From contig JAEWKH010000066.1 of the NCBI GenBank assembly GCA_023386155.1, forward strand, positions 62,001-126,000: a DNA stretch of 64,000 bases. Direction: 5' to 3'. The position numbers were made by a program, and so were the translations under genes. A model generated the notes under the pieces. It was given only the letters and a program-made list of their open reading frames with translations. It searched no databases and was not told where the DNA came from. The number at the start of each line of letters is the position of its first letter. The first letter of the stretch is position 1. The stretch comes from Pseudomonadota bacterium (GTDB lineage Bacteria > Pseudomonadota > Alphaproteobacteria > Rhizobiales > Beijerinckiaceae). Positions 1 to 7,579 of this stretch are shown piece after piece.

Positions 1-320
1 GCCAGGTGCCAGAAGAAGAGGTCGCCGGCGAAGACGATGCCGGCCAGGATGCTCGCCTTGGAGAAGCGCACTCTCGGAGCCTGGGCGGGTGCGCGCTTCT
101 CCTCGATCCGCATCCAGGCATAGAGCAGGGGCAGGCAGAGCGAGACGCGCCAGAAGGCGCTGGCGAAGGGCCCCACATCGGCCGGCGCGCCGGCCATGTC
201 GGCGGAGGCGAAGCGCACGAAGATCGGGGAAATCCCCATGGCGACGGCGCCGAGGCAGAGCGCGGCAAAAGCGGAGGCGAAGCCCGGTTCGAGCCGGGCC
301 GTTGTGGATGAGGAGGCCAT
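1..320 (-). CDS. EamA/DMT-family transporter, N-terminal part (runs off the window)
   Basis: Reading the minus strand from the ATG at 318-320 gives an open frame to the window edge. The translation starts MASSSTTARLEPGFASAF and continues with a hydrophobic helix followed by MGISPIFVRFA, the usual first-helix pattern of EamA (drug/metabolite transporter) permeases. A second hydrophobic helix (VSLCLPLLYAWM) and a third (ILAGIVFAGDLFFWH) follow. Such proteins are inner-membrane exporters with ten helices in two EamA repeats, and only about the first third is present. The substrate cannot be told. The plus-strand open frames over this stretch are high-GC shadows. Confidence 0.75.
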   Translation of the reverse strand, partial: MASSSTTARLEPGFASAFAALCLGAVAMGISPIFVRFASADMAGAPADVGPFASAFWRVSLCLPLLYAWMRIEEKRAPAQAPRVRFSKASILAGIVFAGDLFFWHL

Positions 321-431
321 GTACGCCGTGAAAGTCTGTTGCGCGGAACGCCGCGTTGTCAGGGTCGGAGGGGCAGGGTAAGGCTTTTCATCCGCTATTC
401 AATCCGTCCTGTCCGAAATCCAGTCCTCGCC

Positions 432-1271
432 ATGTCCGCTTCCGCCGCGCTCACGCTCGACGATCCCTCCCTCGAGCCCTGTCCCGTCGAGACGATCGAA
501 GGCTCCGTCGAATCCGGGATCCTGATCCTGTGCGACCACGCCTCGAACGCGGTGCCGCCGGATCTCGGCGACCTCGGCCTGCCGGCATCCGAGTTCGAGC
601 GCCATATCGCCTACGACATCGGTGCCGCGGCCGTGACCCGGTCCCTGGCGCGCCGCCTGAAGGCGCCGGCGATCCTGACCCGGTTCTCGCGGCTCGTCAT
701 CGACCCCAACCGGGGCCGGGACGATCCGACCCTGGTCATGCGGCTGTCCGACGGCGCGGTGGTGCCAGGCAATGCCAAAGTGGACGAGGCCGAGATCCAG
801 CGGCGCATCGCCCGCTTCTACGACCCCTACGACGACGCCGTCGCGGATGCGATCCACCGGGCCATGGCGGCGGGCCATCCGCCGGTCGTCGTGACGGTGC
901 ACAGCTTCACGCCGGTCTGGCGCGGCTGGCCCCGGCCCTGGCACGTGGGAATCCTGTGGGATGCGGACGACCGCTTCGCCAGGCCGCTCCTCGAAGGGCT
1001 CGCGGCCGAGGACGGGCTCGTCGTCGGCGACAACGAGCCCTATGATGGAGCCCTCGCAGGCGATACCGTCGACCGTCATGCCACGATCCGGGGGCTGGCC
1101 AATGCGCTCATCGAGATCCGGCAGGACCTGATCGCGTCGGACGAAGGCGCCGAGGAATGGGCCGAGCGCTTCGCCCGGCTGCTCGGGCCGCTCGCCGGCC
1201 GGCAGGAGCTTCGGGAGCCCAGAATCTTCGGGACCCGCACCCGCGACCGCCTGCGCCAGCACGGAGGATGA
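432..1271 (+). CDS. N-formylglutamate amidohydrolase family protein
   Basis: The 279-residue product belongs to the N-formylglutamate amidohydrolase family, whose characterised members hydrolyse N-formylglutamate to glutamate and formate in histidine breakdown. Seen in the sequence are the early CDHASNAVP block, the RFSRLVIDPNR block and the TVHSFTPVW block, which hold the family's metal-binding and active-site residues. I chose the ATG at 432 because the protein after it is a normal family length; the frame is open from 339, but that extra part looks non-coding. No other hut genes are nearby, so the physiological substrate is open. The DUF1244 gene follows after 4 bases, so the two are probably cotranscribed. 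Confidence 0.85.
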   Translation: MSASAALTLDDPSLEPCPVETIEGSVESGILILCDHASNAVPPDLGDLGLPASEFERHIAYDIGAAAVTRSLARRLKAPAILTRFSRLVIDPNRGRDDPTLVMRLSDGAVVPGNAKVDEAEIQRRIARFYDPYDDAVADAIHRAMAAGHPPVVVTVHSFTPVWRGWPRPWHVGILWDADDRFARPLLEGLAAEDGLVVGDNEPYDGALAGDTVDRHATIRGLANALIEIRQDLIASDEGAEEWAERFARLLGPLAGRQELREPRIFGTRTRDRLRQHGG

Positions 1272-1275
1272 ACCT

Positions 1276-1581
1276 ATGAGGGACATCGACGAGACAACCC
1301 GGATGGAACTGGAGGCCGCCGCCTTCCGCAGGCTTGTGGAGCACCTGCGCGAGCGGACCGATGTCCAGAACATCGACCTCATGAACCTGGCGGGCTTCTG
1401 CCGGAACTGCCTGTCCAACTGGCTGAAGGAGGCCGCCGACGAGCGGGGCGTCGCCCTCTCCAAGGAGGAGAGCCGAACCCATGTCTACGGCATGCCCTAC
1501 GAGGAATGGAAGGAGCGCCACCAGCGCGAAGCCTCCGCCTCCCAGCTGGCCGATTTCGATAAATCGAAACCCGGGCATTAA
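1276..1581 (+). CDS. DUF1244 domain protein
   Basis: This is a 101-residue protein of the DUF1244 family, a short conserved alphaproteobacterial family of unknown function. The diagnostic central block is GFCRNCLSNWLKEAADE, with two cysteines spaced C-x2-C, followed by the THVYGMPYEEWK block. The gene starts 4 bases after the amidohydrolase stop (tgaacctatg), which implies one transcript. Length and motif order are normal for the family. The cysteine pair could bind metal, but that is inference. It ends at the first palindromic repeat unit, which probably acts as a transcript end. Confidence 0.9.
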   Translation: MRDIDETTRMELEAAAFRRLVEHLRERTDVQNIDLMNLAGFCRNCLSNWLKEAADERGVALSKEESRTHVYGMPYEEWKERHQREASASQLADFDKSKPGH

Positions 1582-1692
1582 AGCATCGGACCCAAAAGTG
1601 GACCCACTTTTGGGATCGGATCCGATGCTTCTTCCCTCAGCTGGCGCATCGTTTTTGCGAAAAACCGGGTCCACTTTTTCGCACGATGCGCT
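1581..1692. repeat. Paired-hairpin intergenic repeat, copy 1
   Basis: Two hairpins lie back to back. The outer arms of the first are AAGCATCGGA (1581-1590) and TCCGATGCTT (1621-1630), with an inner AAAAGTGG/CCACTTTT stem. The second has arms GCGCATCG (1644-1651) and CGATGCGC (1684-1691). The same two-hairpin layout recurs at 5570-5692 with scattered differences. It resembles REP/BIME-type palindromic units and sits just downstream of a stop codon, where it may end or stabilise transcripts. Confidence 0.85.
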
Positions 1693-1783
1693 AGCGCGTC
1701 GCGCGGCGAAGTGGATCCGGAGGCCGCTTCCGCCGATGCACGTCTCAGGACGGAATCATGGGATAGCGGAAGGGCGAAGCCAA

Positions 1784-2551
1784 TCAGGTATTCCTGAATG
1801 TCTGGCAGAGCTTTTCCGATCCGCGCGCCAGCAGGCCGACATCGGAGCCGACCGCGGTGAAGATGCAGCCCGCCTCGATATAGCGCCGCACCAGTGACTC
1901 GTTGGCCGAGATGATGCCCGGGGCCTTGCCGCAGCGCCTGATCCGGCGCATCGCCTCCTCGATGAGCGGCACGACATTCGGATTCTCGATCTCGCCATTG
2001 AACCCGAGCGAAGCGTGAAGGTCCGCCGGTCCGATGAAGACACCGTCGACCCCGTCCACATTGGCGATCTCCTCGAGGCGGTCGAGGGCGCTCTTGCTTT
2101 CGATCTGAACCAGGACGCAGATTTCCTCCGCGGCCCGCGCGGGATAATCCCGCACCCGGCCGAACCGGTTGGCGCGAACGGCGGCCGCGACTCCGCGCAC
2201 TCCGTCAGGCGGGTAGCGCGTGGAGGCGACGGCCTGCGCCGCTTCCGCTGCGTTCTGGACGTAGGGAAAGAGAAGAGTCTGGGCGCCGAGATCGAGAAGC
2301 CTTTTCACGATGACCATGTCGTTCCAGGGCACGCGGACGATCGGGTGCGTGGGATAGGGGGCGACGGCCTGGAGCTGGCCGAGGACCGAATCGATTTCGT
2401 TGGGGGCATGCTCCATGTCGATGAGAAGCCAATCGAACCCGCTTCCGGCGACAATCTCCGCAGAATAGTTCGAGCACAGGCTGCACCAGAGGCCAATCTG
2501 CTGCCGCTGCTCCAGGATGGCCCTCTTGAAGGGGTTTGCAGGCAAGTTCAT
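1784..2551 (-). CDS. HpcH/HpaI aldolase family protein
   Basis: The 255-residue product is a class II (metal-dependent) pyruvate aldolase of the HpcH/HpaI family. These cleave 2-keto-3-deoxy acids or 4-hydroxy-2-oxo acids to pyruvate plus an aldehyde. Seen: DMEHAPNE with the catalytic histidine, RVPWND with the substrate arginine, QIESK with the metal-binding glutamate, and GPADLHASLG with the second metal ligand. The start at 2551 is preceded by a strong AGGAGG site; an in-frame ATG farther upstream (2602) lacks one. The gene is divergent from the GntR regulator. The final substrate is unknown but fits the neighbouring dehydrogenase and BKACE genes. Confidence 0.9.
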   Translation of the reverse strand: MNLPANPFKRAILEQRQQIGLWCSLCSNYSAEIVAGSGFDWLLIDMEHAPNEIDSVLGQLQAVAPYPTHPIVRVPWNDMVIVKRLLDLGAQTLLFPYVQNAAEAAQAVASTRYPPDGVRGVAAAVRANRFGRVRDYPARAAEEICVLVQIESKSALDRLEEIANVDGVDGVFIGPADLHASLGFNGEIENPNVVPLIEEAMRRIRRCGKAPGIISANESLVRRYIEAGCIFTAVGSDVGLLARGSEKLCQTFRNT

Positions 2552-2606
2552 TCCATCCTCCTGATTGCGGCTCTCTCCACGGCCGCTCATATTGCGCAGC
2601 ACGGAC

Positions 2607-2643
2607 AGATCTTAGATTCTTTGACAAGATCTTTCAAATATGA
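2607..2643. promoter_or_regulatory. Candidate GntR operator region
   Basis: The spacer between the aldolase and the GntR regulator holds an inverted repeat, AGATCTT (2607-2613) and AAGATCT (2626-2632). Overlapping it, the sequence GATCTTTCAAATATGA (2628-2643) matches, in reverse complement, the core of the perfect palindrome at 12866-12882 with few differences (ATATTTGAAAgATC against ATATTTGAAAtATC). This suggests the GntR protein binds both sites. The assignment is inference from sequence likeness. Confidence 0.5.
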
Positions 2644-2673
2644 TTTATGAGAACAAAGGTGGAAGTGTCCTCT

Positions 2674-3348
2674 ATGGATGAGAATCTCGGTTACCGGTCC
2701 TTGCAGGAAATCCTGCGCCAGAAGCTCCATGACGCCATTCTCGGCGGCCAGTATCGGCCGGGAGAGCGGCTGAACATCAACACGCTCGCAAAGTTCTACA
2801 ATGTCAGCCCCGTCCCGGTCCGGGAGGCGTTGAGGGCCCTCGAGGCGGAGGGCCTTATCTCGTTCACGCCCAATCGCGGTGCTGTGGTCAAGGCGCTTTC
2901 GGTTGAGGAACTCCGCGAGACCTTCGCCATTCGCATCGTTCTGGAAAGCCTGGCTGCCCGCGAGGCTGCTCCCCACCTCACGAAGGACGATCTCAAGCGC
3001 TTGGAGCAGCTAATCGCCGTCATGGACAAGACGGACGACACGGCGGCATGGCTCAGCGCGAACCAGGACTTCCACCTCCTGATCTATCAAGCGGCCCGCC
3101 TGCCGCGTCTGTGCCAGATCATCCTGAGCCTGTGGGCCGTGGTCAGGCCCTATCTCGGCGTGTTCATGACAGAGGTCGACAACCTTGCGAAAGCGCAGGC
3201 AGAGCATCGCGCAATCGTCGATGCCTATCGCCGGGGCGATGCAGGGGCGGCCTCCATGCTCATCGAGCAGCATCTTTCCGACACCCGCGAAGTGGTGATG
3301 AGCGCTTTCGAGCGGGCCGAGCGGGTCAGGCAATCCCTTACGCAGTGA
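2674..3348 (+). CDS. GntR-family transcriptional regulator, FCD (FadR) subfamily
   Basis: An N-terminal winged helix-turn-helix (YRSLQEILRQKL through NVSPVPVREALRALEAEG) is followed by an all-helical FCD ligand-binding domain with the ETFAIRIVLESLAAREA start. Conserved acidic and histidine positions (NQDFHLLIY, EHRAIVDAYRRGD, EQHLSDT) usually bind a metal and an organic acid. FCD regulators generally repress sugar-acid or organic-acid operons until the ligand binds. I prefer the ATG at 2674, 10 bases after AGGTGG; an upstream ATG at 2647 would add nine residues. It leads the dehydrogenase-cyclase-RidA genes and is divergent from the aldolase. Confidence 0.9.
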   Translation: MDENLGYRSLQEILRQKLHDAILGGQYRPGERLNINTLAKFYNVSPVPVREALRALEAEGLISFTPNRGAVVKALSVEELRETFAIRIVLESLAAREAAPHLTKDDLKRLEQLIAVMDKTDDTAAWLSANQDFHLLIYQAARLPRLCQIILSLWAVVRPYLGVFMTEVDNLAKAQAEHRAIVDAYRRGDAGAASMLIEQHLSDTREVVMSAFERAERVRQSLTQ

Positions 3349-3448
3349 TAGGACGATGAATGAACGCTGACGGTTGTCATCCTGGCCCGGCCGCCCTGCG
3401 GAACGCCCCGTTCCCGAACCGGACGCAATCGGTTCAAGGATGACGACC

Positions 3449-4444
3449 ATGTCAAAGGTCTACATCGCGTCTAAAACCGCGCAGTATCGCGACATCCTGG
3501 AGCAGTTCGCCCGCGAGGGCTGGCAAGCGGAGTTTCGGCCGCTGTCGGCCAGCCCGACCGAGGACGAGGTTGCCGAACGCCTTCAGGATGCGCATGGGAT
3601 CATCGCCGGCCCGGAGCCCTACACGCGGCAGGTCCTGGAGCGGATGCCGCATCTTCGCGTGATCGCGCGGACCGGGGTCGGGTTCGATGCGATCGATGTG
3701 CAGGCCGCGACCGAAAAGGGCGTCGCCATCTGCACGACACCCGGCACCAATGACCGGACAGTGGCGGATCTGACCGTCGGGCTGATGATCTCACTCTCGC
3801 GTGGAATCGTTCGGGCCCATATCGACACCGCTCAAGGGGGACTCTTCCAGCGGCCGGCCGCTCTCGACTTTTCCGGCAAGGTCGTCGGGCTTGTGGGAAC
3901 CGGCGCGATCGGGCGGCACGTGGCGAAGCGGGTGCGCGCCTTCGACTGTTCCGTGCTCCTCTACGATGTCGTCCAGGACCCGGCCTTCGCGCGCGAGATC
4001 GATGGGGCCTATGTCGACCTGGAGACGCTGCTGCGTGAAGCCGATTTCGTCTCTCTTCATCTTCCCCTGTCGCCGAAGACGCGCAACATCATCGATGCCG
4101 ACGCCCTGGCCCGGATGAAGAGAAGCGCTTTCCTCGTCAACACGGCCCGCGGCGGCGTGGTCGACCAGGAGGCCTTGTACCGCGCCCTCGTCGGGAACGT
4201 GATCGCGGGCGCCGCTCTCGACGTATTCGAGAAGGAGCCGCTCGAACCCGACAGCCCGCTCCGTACGCTTCCGAACGTGATCCTGACGCCGCATATGGGC
4301 GGAATCACCGCAGAGGCAATGCGGCGCGCGGCTCTCCGCGCAGCGGAACACATATCGAGCGTTCTGGCCGCCAAGCGCCCCGCAACCTGCGTCAATCCCG
4401 AGGTCCTTCAGCATCCTCGGTTCGCACGTGCTCCCCAAAGCTGA
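3449..4444 (+). CDS. D-2-hydroxyacid dehydrogenase (phosphoglycerate-dehydrogenase-like)
   Basis: The roughly 331-residue protein has the two-domain fold of NAD-dependent D-2-hydroxyacid dehydrogenases. The Rossmann motif is VGLVGTGAIGRHVAKR, the substrate-binding block RTGVGFDAIDV, the catalytic arginine region LVNTARGGVVDQEAL, the glutamate in FEKEPLEPDSPL, and the histidine in LTPHMGGIT. The length equals the short SerA-like form with no ACT domain. It probably oxidises or reduces a 2-hydroxy/2-oxo acid in this catabolic locus rather than making serine. The ATG at 3449 follows AAGGA by 8 bases; an in-frame ATG at 3440 is also possible. The cyclase gene follows after 14 bases. Confidence 0.88.
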   Translation: MSKVYIASKTAQYRDILEQFAREGWQAEFRPLSASPTEDEVAERLQDAHGIIAGPEPYTRQVLERMPHLRVIARTGVGFDAIDVQAATEKGVAICTTPGTNDRTVADLTVGLMISLSRGIVRAHIDTAQGGLFQRPAALDFSGKVVGLVGTGAIGRHVAKRVRAFDCSVLLYDVVQDPAFAREIDGAYVDLETLLREADFVSLHLPLSPKTRNIIDADALARMKRSAFLVNTARGGVVDQEALYRALVGNVIAGAALDVFEKEPLEPDSPLRTLPNVILTPHMGGITAEAMRRAALRAAEHISSVLAAKRPATCVNPEVLQHPRFARAPQS

Positions 4445-4458
4445 AATCCGGTGGTTCC

Positions 4459-5127
4459 ATGCGCAGGCTCCTGTCCTATCCCTTCAACCAGAAAACCCCG
4501 ACCTATCGCTTCAGCCCGCCCATCGTCATGTACGGCGTCCGGCTGATCGAGCGCGGAGACCTGTTCAACAGTTACCGGCTCGAAATGTGGAACCATCATG
4601 GGACCCACATCGACGGGCCCAATCATGCCGATGACAGCTGGAAGAAGCTGCATGAATTCCCGATCGACAGCTTCTTCTTCGAGCGGCCGGCGCTGATCGA
4701 CATCCCCATGGGCGACTCGGAGCTCGCCTCGCTCGAGGAGATGCAGGCGAAGACCTCCCACCTCGTCGATCCCGACGTGATCCTCATCCGCAGCGGCTGG
4801 ACCGCCATTCGCCAGTCGGATCCGCAGCGCTACACGAGCAGCAATCCGGGGATCGGCCCGGCGGCGACGCGCTATCTCCTCGAACGGTTCCCGAATCTGC
4901 GGGCGATCGGTTTCGACAACGTTTCACTCGGGGCCATGCGCCGCTACGACGAGAACCATGAAACCCACCGGATCTGGCTCAACCCCAATGAGCCGCGCCG
5001 CGACCGCATGATCATCGAGGACCTGAACCTTCCTCCCGATCTGCCGCCGCCGAAGAGCCTCAGCGCGATCCCCCTCTTCGTGGAAGGGATCGACAGCTGC
5101 TGGGCCACAGTCATCGCAGAAGTCTGA
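4459..5127 (+). CDS. Cyclase-family (kynurenine formamidase-like) hydrolase
   Basis: This 222-residue protein matches the cyclase family, metal-dependent hydrolases that include bacterial kynurenine formamidase and isatin hydrolase. The signature metal-binding block is seen as NHHGTHIDGPNHADD (normally HxGTHxDxPxH), with a later GFDNVSLGA segment and a C-terminal PLFVEGIDSC segment. Family members open cyclic or linear amides or lactones. Here it lies between a hydroxyacid dehydrogenase and a RidA deaminase, which suggests ring opening or amide cleavage of a nitrogen-containing substrate. That last step is inference. The start ATG lies 14 bases after the previous stop. Confidence 0.85.
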   Translation: MRRLLSYPFNQKTPTYRFSPPIVMYGVRLIERGDLFNSYRLEMWNHHGTHIDGPNHADDSWKKLHEFPIDSFFFERPALIDIPMGDSELASLEEMQAKTSHLVDPDVILIRSGWTAIRQSDPQRYTSSNPGIGPAATRYLLERFPNLRAIGFDNVSLGAMRRYDENHETHRIWLNPNEPRRDRMIIEDLNLPPDLPPPKSLSAIPLFVEGIDSCWATVIAEV

Positions 5128-5138
5128 AGGAGCTGACC

Positions 5139-5570
5139 ATGAATCTGATGAAGGACCTGCCGGTTGGCGGCGAGCGCCGCTACCTGATCCCCCCTGGCCT
5201 CAATGCCGAGCGCGCTCAATCCGCCGCCTATTCCTATGGCGTTCGAACGGGCGACGTGGTCTGGCTTGCCGGCCAGATCTCGCGCGAGGCCGATGGAAGC
5301 CTGGTCGGGCCGGGAGACATCGAGGCCCAGACGGTGCAGTGCTTCGAGAACATGCGGAAGGTGATCGAGGAAGCCGGCGGGACGATGAACGACATCGTCA
5401 TGACGACCACCTACATCGTCGACCAGGCGCACCGGAATGTGGTGAACGCCATCCGGCAGAAATACTTCAAGGCTCCGCACCTGCCGGCATCGACACTGAT
5501 CGTCGTTGCCGCCTTGGCTCTCCCGGAATACCTGATCGAGATCGACGCGGTCGGCGTTCTGAAGCGCTAA
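5139..5570 (+). CDS. RidA-family protein
   Basis: A 143-residue RidA/YjgF/UK114 family protein. RidA hydrolyses reactive enamine/imine intermediates to keto acids and ammonia, and relatives act as deaminases in catabolic pathways. Seen: SYGVRTGDVVWLAGQISR near the N-terminus, a middle block of QTVQCFENMRKVIEEAG, and a C-terminal PASTLIVVAALALPEYLIEID. The canonical arginine before the ALxxPxxLIEI end (usually RxxVxVxxLP) is replaced by a non-arginine segment, so it may be a specialised subgroup. The start follows AAGGAGC by 6 bases and 11 bases separate it from the cyclase. Its stop overlaps the second palindromic repeat. Confidence 0.85.
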   Translation: MNLMKDLPVGGERRYLIPPGLNAERAQSAAYSYGVRTGDVVWLAGQISREADGSLVGPGDIEAQTVQCFENMRKVIEEAGGTMNDIVMTTTYIVDQAHRNVVNAIRQKYFKAPHLPASTLIVVAALALPEYLIEIDAVGVLKR

Positions 5571-5692
5571 AGCATCGGACCCAAAAGTGGACTTGCACTT
5601 TTGGGATTCATCCGATGCTTCTTCTCTTGGCTGGCGCATCGGATGGACCGGAAAAACCGGATCCACTTTTCCGTCCGATGCGCTAGATCTGT
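5570..5692. repeat. Paired-hairpin intergenic repeat, copy 2
   Basis: This is the second copy of the two-hairpin unit at 1581-1692. The outer arms of the first hairpin are AAGCATCGGA (5570-5579) and TCCGATGCTT (5611-5620), again with an AAAAGTGG core. The second hairpin is bounded by GCGCATCGGA and TCCGATGCGC. It begins on the last base of the RidA stop codon and lies between convergent operons, where it could serve as a transcription end. Confidence 0.85.
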
Positions 5693-5787
5693 TTCCACTT
5701 GCGTGGAATCAGATCTCTTCTTTCTTGTGCCGCATTTTTCGGCGAGAATGCATCGGGCCCAAAGCGGAAACCGCGCTTGGGCCCGAT
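5685..5787. terminator. Two further hairpins between convergent operons
   Basis: Directly after the repeat are the arms AGATCTG/CAGATCT (5685-5716, with an inner TTCCAC/GTGGAA stem) and then ATCGGGCCCAA/TTGGGCCCGAT (5752-5787). Together with the repeat, four hairpins fill the 264-base gap between the RidA gene and the converging BKACE gene. No clear T-run follows, so a role in ending both transcripts is likely but not shown. Confidence 0.55.
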
Positions 5788-5834
5788 ACGCTATTCCTTA
5801 AGCGGCAGCGATGGATGCGGCCCTTCGGGCTCCG

Positions 5835-6770
5835 TCAGAATGAGACTCTGTCGCGTCCCTTGAGGCCGAGCATGCGCCTCGCATCGTCCGGCGTGGCGAC
5901 CGTCAGCCCGACCTCCTCGAGAATGCGGCGGATCTTCGATACCTGGTCGGCATTGGTCTGGGCGAGACGCCCGCGCTCGATCCAGAGACTGTCTTCCAAT
6001 CCGACACGCACGTGGCCGCCCATCACGGCCGATTGCATGGCGATGTACATCTGGTTCCGTCCGGCGCCGAGGACGGACCATAGATAGCTGTCGCCGAAAA
6101 GTCGGTCCGCCGTGCGCCTCATGTGCAGGACATCCTCAGGGTGGGGGCCGATTCCGCCGCGCAGCCCGAAGACCGACTGAATGAGCAGGGGCGGCTTCAG
6201 CAAACCGCGGTCGAGAAAATGCGCGGCGGTATAGAGGTGCCCGATATCGTAGCATTCCAGCTCGAAACGCGTGTCATTCTCGCTGCACGAGGCGAGAATG
6301 CGAGCGATGTCCTTGAACGTGTTCTTGAACACGCGGTCCTCGCTCCCGGCCAGATAGGGCTCCTCCCAGTCGAACTTGAAGCTCTTGTGCCGTTCGAGCA
6401 TCTCGTAGAGACCGAAATTCATCGATCCCATGTTGAGGGAGGCCACCTCTGGCTTGAGCCGGAGTGCCGGTTGCAGGCGCTCGTCGACCGTCATCGTCGG
6501 AGCGCCGCCGGTGGTCAGGTTGATGACGACGTTCGATGCCGCCTTGATCCTCGGGAGAAATCGCAGGAACATCTCGGGATCCTGCGTCGGGCGGCCATTC
6601 TCCGGATCTCTCGCATGAAGGTGGACGATGGCGGCGCCCGCCTCGGCGGCGCCGATGGCCGCCTCGGCGATCTCGTCCGGCGTGATCGGAAGGTGGGGCG
6701 ACATGGAGGGCGTATGGATTGCGCCCGTTACGGCACAGGTGATGATCACTTTGCCCGTGGAGGTAGCCAT
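5835..6770 (-). CDS. BKACE (beta-keto acid cleavage enzyme, DUF849) family protein
   Basis: The 311-residue product is a BKACE family protein, related to 3-keto-5-aminohexanoate cleavage enzyme (Kce), which uses acetyl-CoA and a zinc ion to cleave beta-keto acids to acetoacetate plus a CoA ester. Seen: ITCAVTGAIHTPSMSPHLP at the N-terminus, IVHLHARDPENGRPT with the zinc-binding histidines, the INLTTGGA segment and the VRVGLEDSLW zinc/substrate block. I chose the ATG at 6770, preceded by AAGGA; the much longer open frame upstream is a shadow of the SDR gene. It is the last gene of the importer operon and probably handles the final carbon-chain cleavage. Confidence 0.9.
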   Translation of the reverse strand: MATSTGKVIITCAVTGAIHTPSMSPHLPITPDEIAEAAIGAAEAGAAIVHLHARDPENGRPTQDPEMFLRFLPRIKAASNVVINLTTGGAPTMTVDERLQPALRLKPEVASLNMGSMNFGLYEMLERHKSFKFDWEEPYLAGSEDRVFKNTFKDIARILASCSENDTRFELECYDIGHLYTAAHFLDRGLLKPPLLIQSVFGLRGGIGPHPEDVLHMRRTADRLFGDSYLWSVLGAGRNQMYIAMQSAVMGGHVRVGLEDSLWIERGRLAQTNADQVSKIRRILEEVGLTVATPDDARRMLGLKGRDRVSF

Positions 6771-6814
6771 GTGTTCCGTCCTTTCGTCATTGATGCGGCC
6801 AGGTTCCACGGATG

Positions 6815-7579
6815 TCAGCGGCCGCCGGAGATGTCGACCAGCGCACCATGGATGTAGCTGGAGTCCTGGCTGAGAAGGAAAAGAACCGTGTTCGCGACCT
6901 CCTGGACCGTTCCTGCGCGCCCGAGAGGCACTGTCGGAGCGAGTCTTCGGATCGTCTCCTGCCCTCCATGGACCGAATGGATCGTCGTGTCGATCAGGCC
7001 GGGCCGGATGGCGTTTACGCGGATTCCCAGAGGAGCGAGCTCCTTGGCAAGCGACAGGGTGAAACTGTCCATCGCCCCCTTCGAGGCCGCGTAATGGGCC
7101 TCGTTCGGGATGCCGCCGTGTCGCGCCGCCGCCGACGAGACATTGACGATCACGCCACCCTGATGCCCCTGCTCCGTCGACATCGCGCGCACCGCCTCGC
7201 CGACGCAATAGAATGCTCCGAAGACATTGGTTGCGAAGACGGCGCTCAGATGCCGCTCATCCACGTTGGCGATCGGGCGAGGCTCCCCGATGATTCCTGC
7301 GTTGTTGACGAGGGCATCGAGCCGGCCGAAGTGCTTCAGGACGGAGGCGAAGGCCGCCTTGACGTCGGCCTGACGGGCGACATCGGCCTTGATGGCCAAC
7401 GCCTCTCCGCCCCGGGCCTCGACTTCACGGACCGTGTCCGCGCCCGCTTGCTGATCGGAATGATAGGTGAACGCGACGCGATACCCGGCCTCGGCCGCCT
7501 TCAGCACGATGGCCTGGCCGATGCCCCGATTTCCGCCGGTTACCATGACGACCGGCTTTTCCTTGTTCTTGTCATACAT
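6815..7579 (-). CDS. SDR-family oxidoreductase
   Basis: A 254-residue classical short-chain dehydrogenase/reductase. Seen: the cofactor motif TGGNRGIG, the structural NNAG motif, catalytic Ser in VNVSSAAA, Tyr and Lys in YAASK, and the RVNAIRPG segment. The C-terminus (LFLLSQDSSYIHGALVDISGGR) is typical. The arginine-rich context after the first beta strand suggests NADP(H), although that is inference. Its start codon overlaps the LivF stop codon by an ATGA, so translation is coupled to the transporter genes. It probably oxidises a hydroxyl group of the imported compound. Confidence 0.9.
   Translation of the reverse strand: MYDKNKEKPVVMVTGGNRGIGQAIVLKAAEAGYRVAFTYHSDQQAGADTVREVEARGGEALAIKADVARQADVKAAFASVLKHFGRLDALVNNAGIIGEPRPIANVDERHLSAVFATNVFGAFYCVGEAVRAMSTEQGHQGGVIVNVSSAAARHGGIPNEAHYAASKGAMDSFTLSLAKELAPLGIRVNAIRPGLIDTTIHSVHGGQETIRRLAPTVPLGRAGTVQEVANTVLFLLSQDSSYIHGALVDISGGR

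Noticed and set aside
399..1463. Long minus-strand frame of 354 codons over the amidohydrolase gene
   Set aside because: It lies antisense to a well-supported gene in GC-rich DNA, has no recognisable domain and is a third-position shadow.
6771..7208. N-terminal extension of the BKACE frame up to 457 codons
   Set aside because: The extension overlaps the SDR gene in another frame, and the BKACE domain starts at the ATG at 6770 after an AAGGA site.
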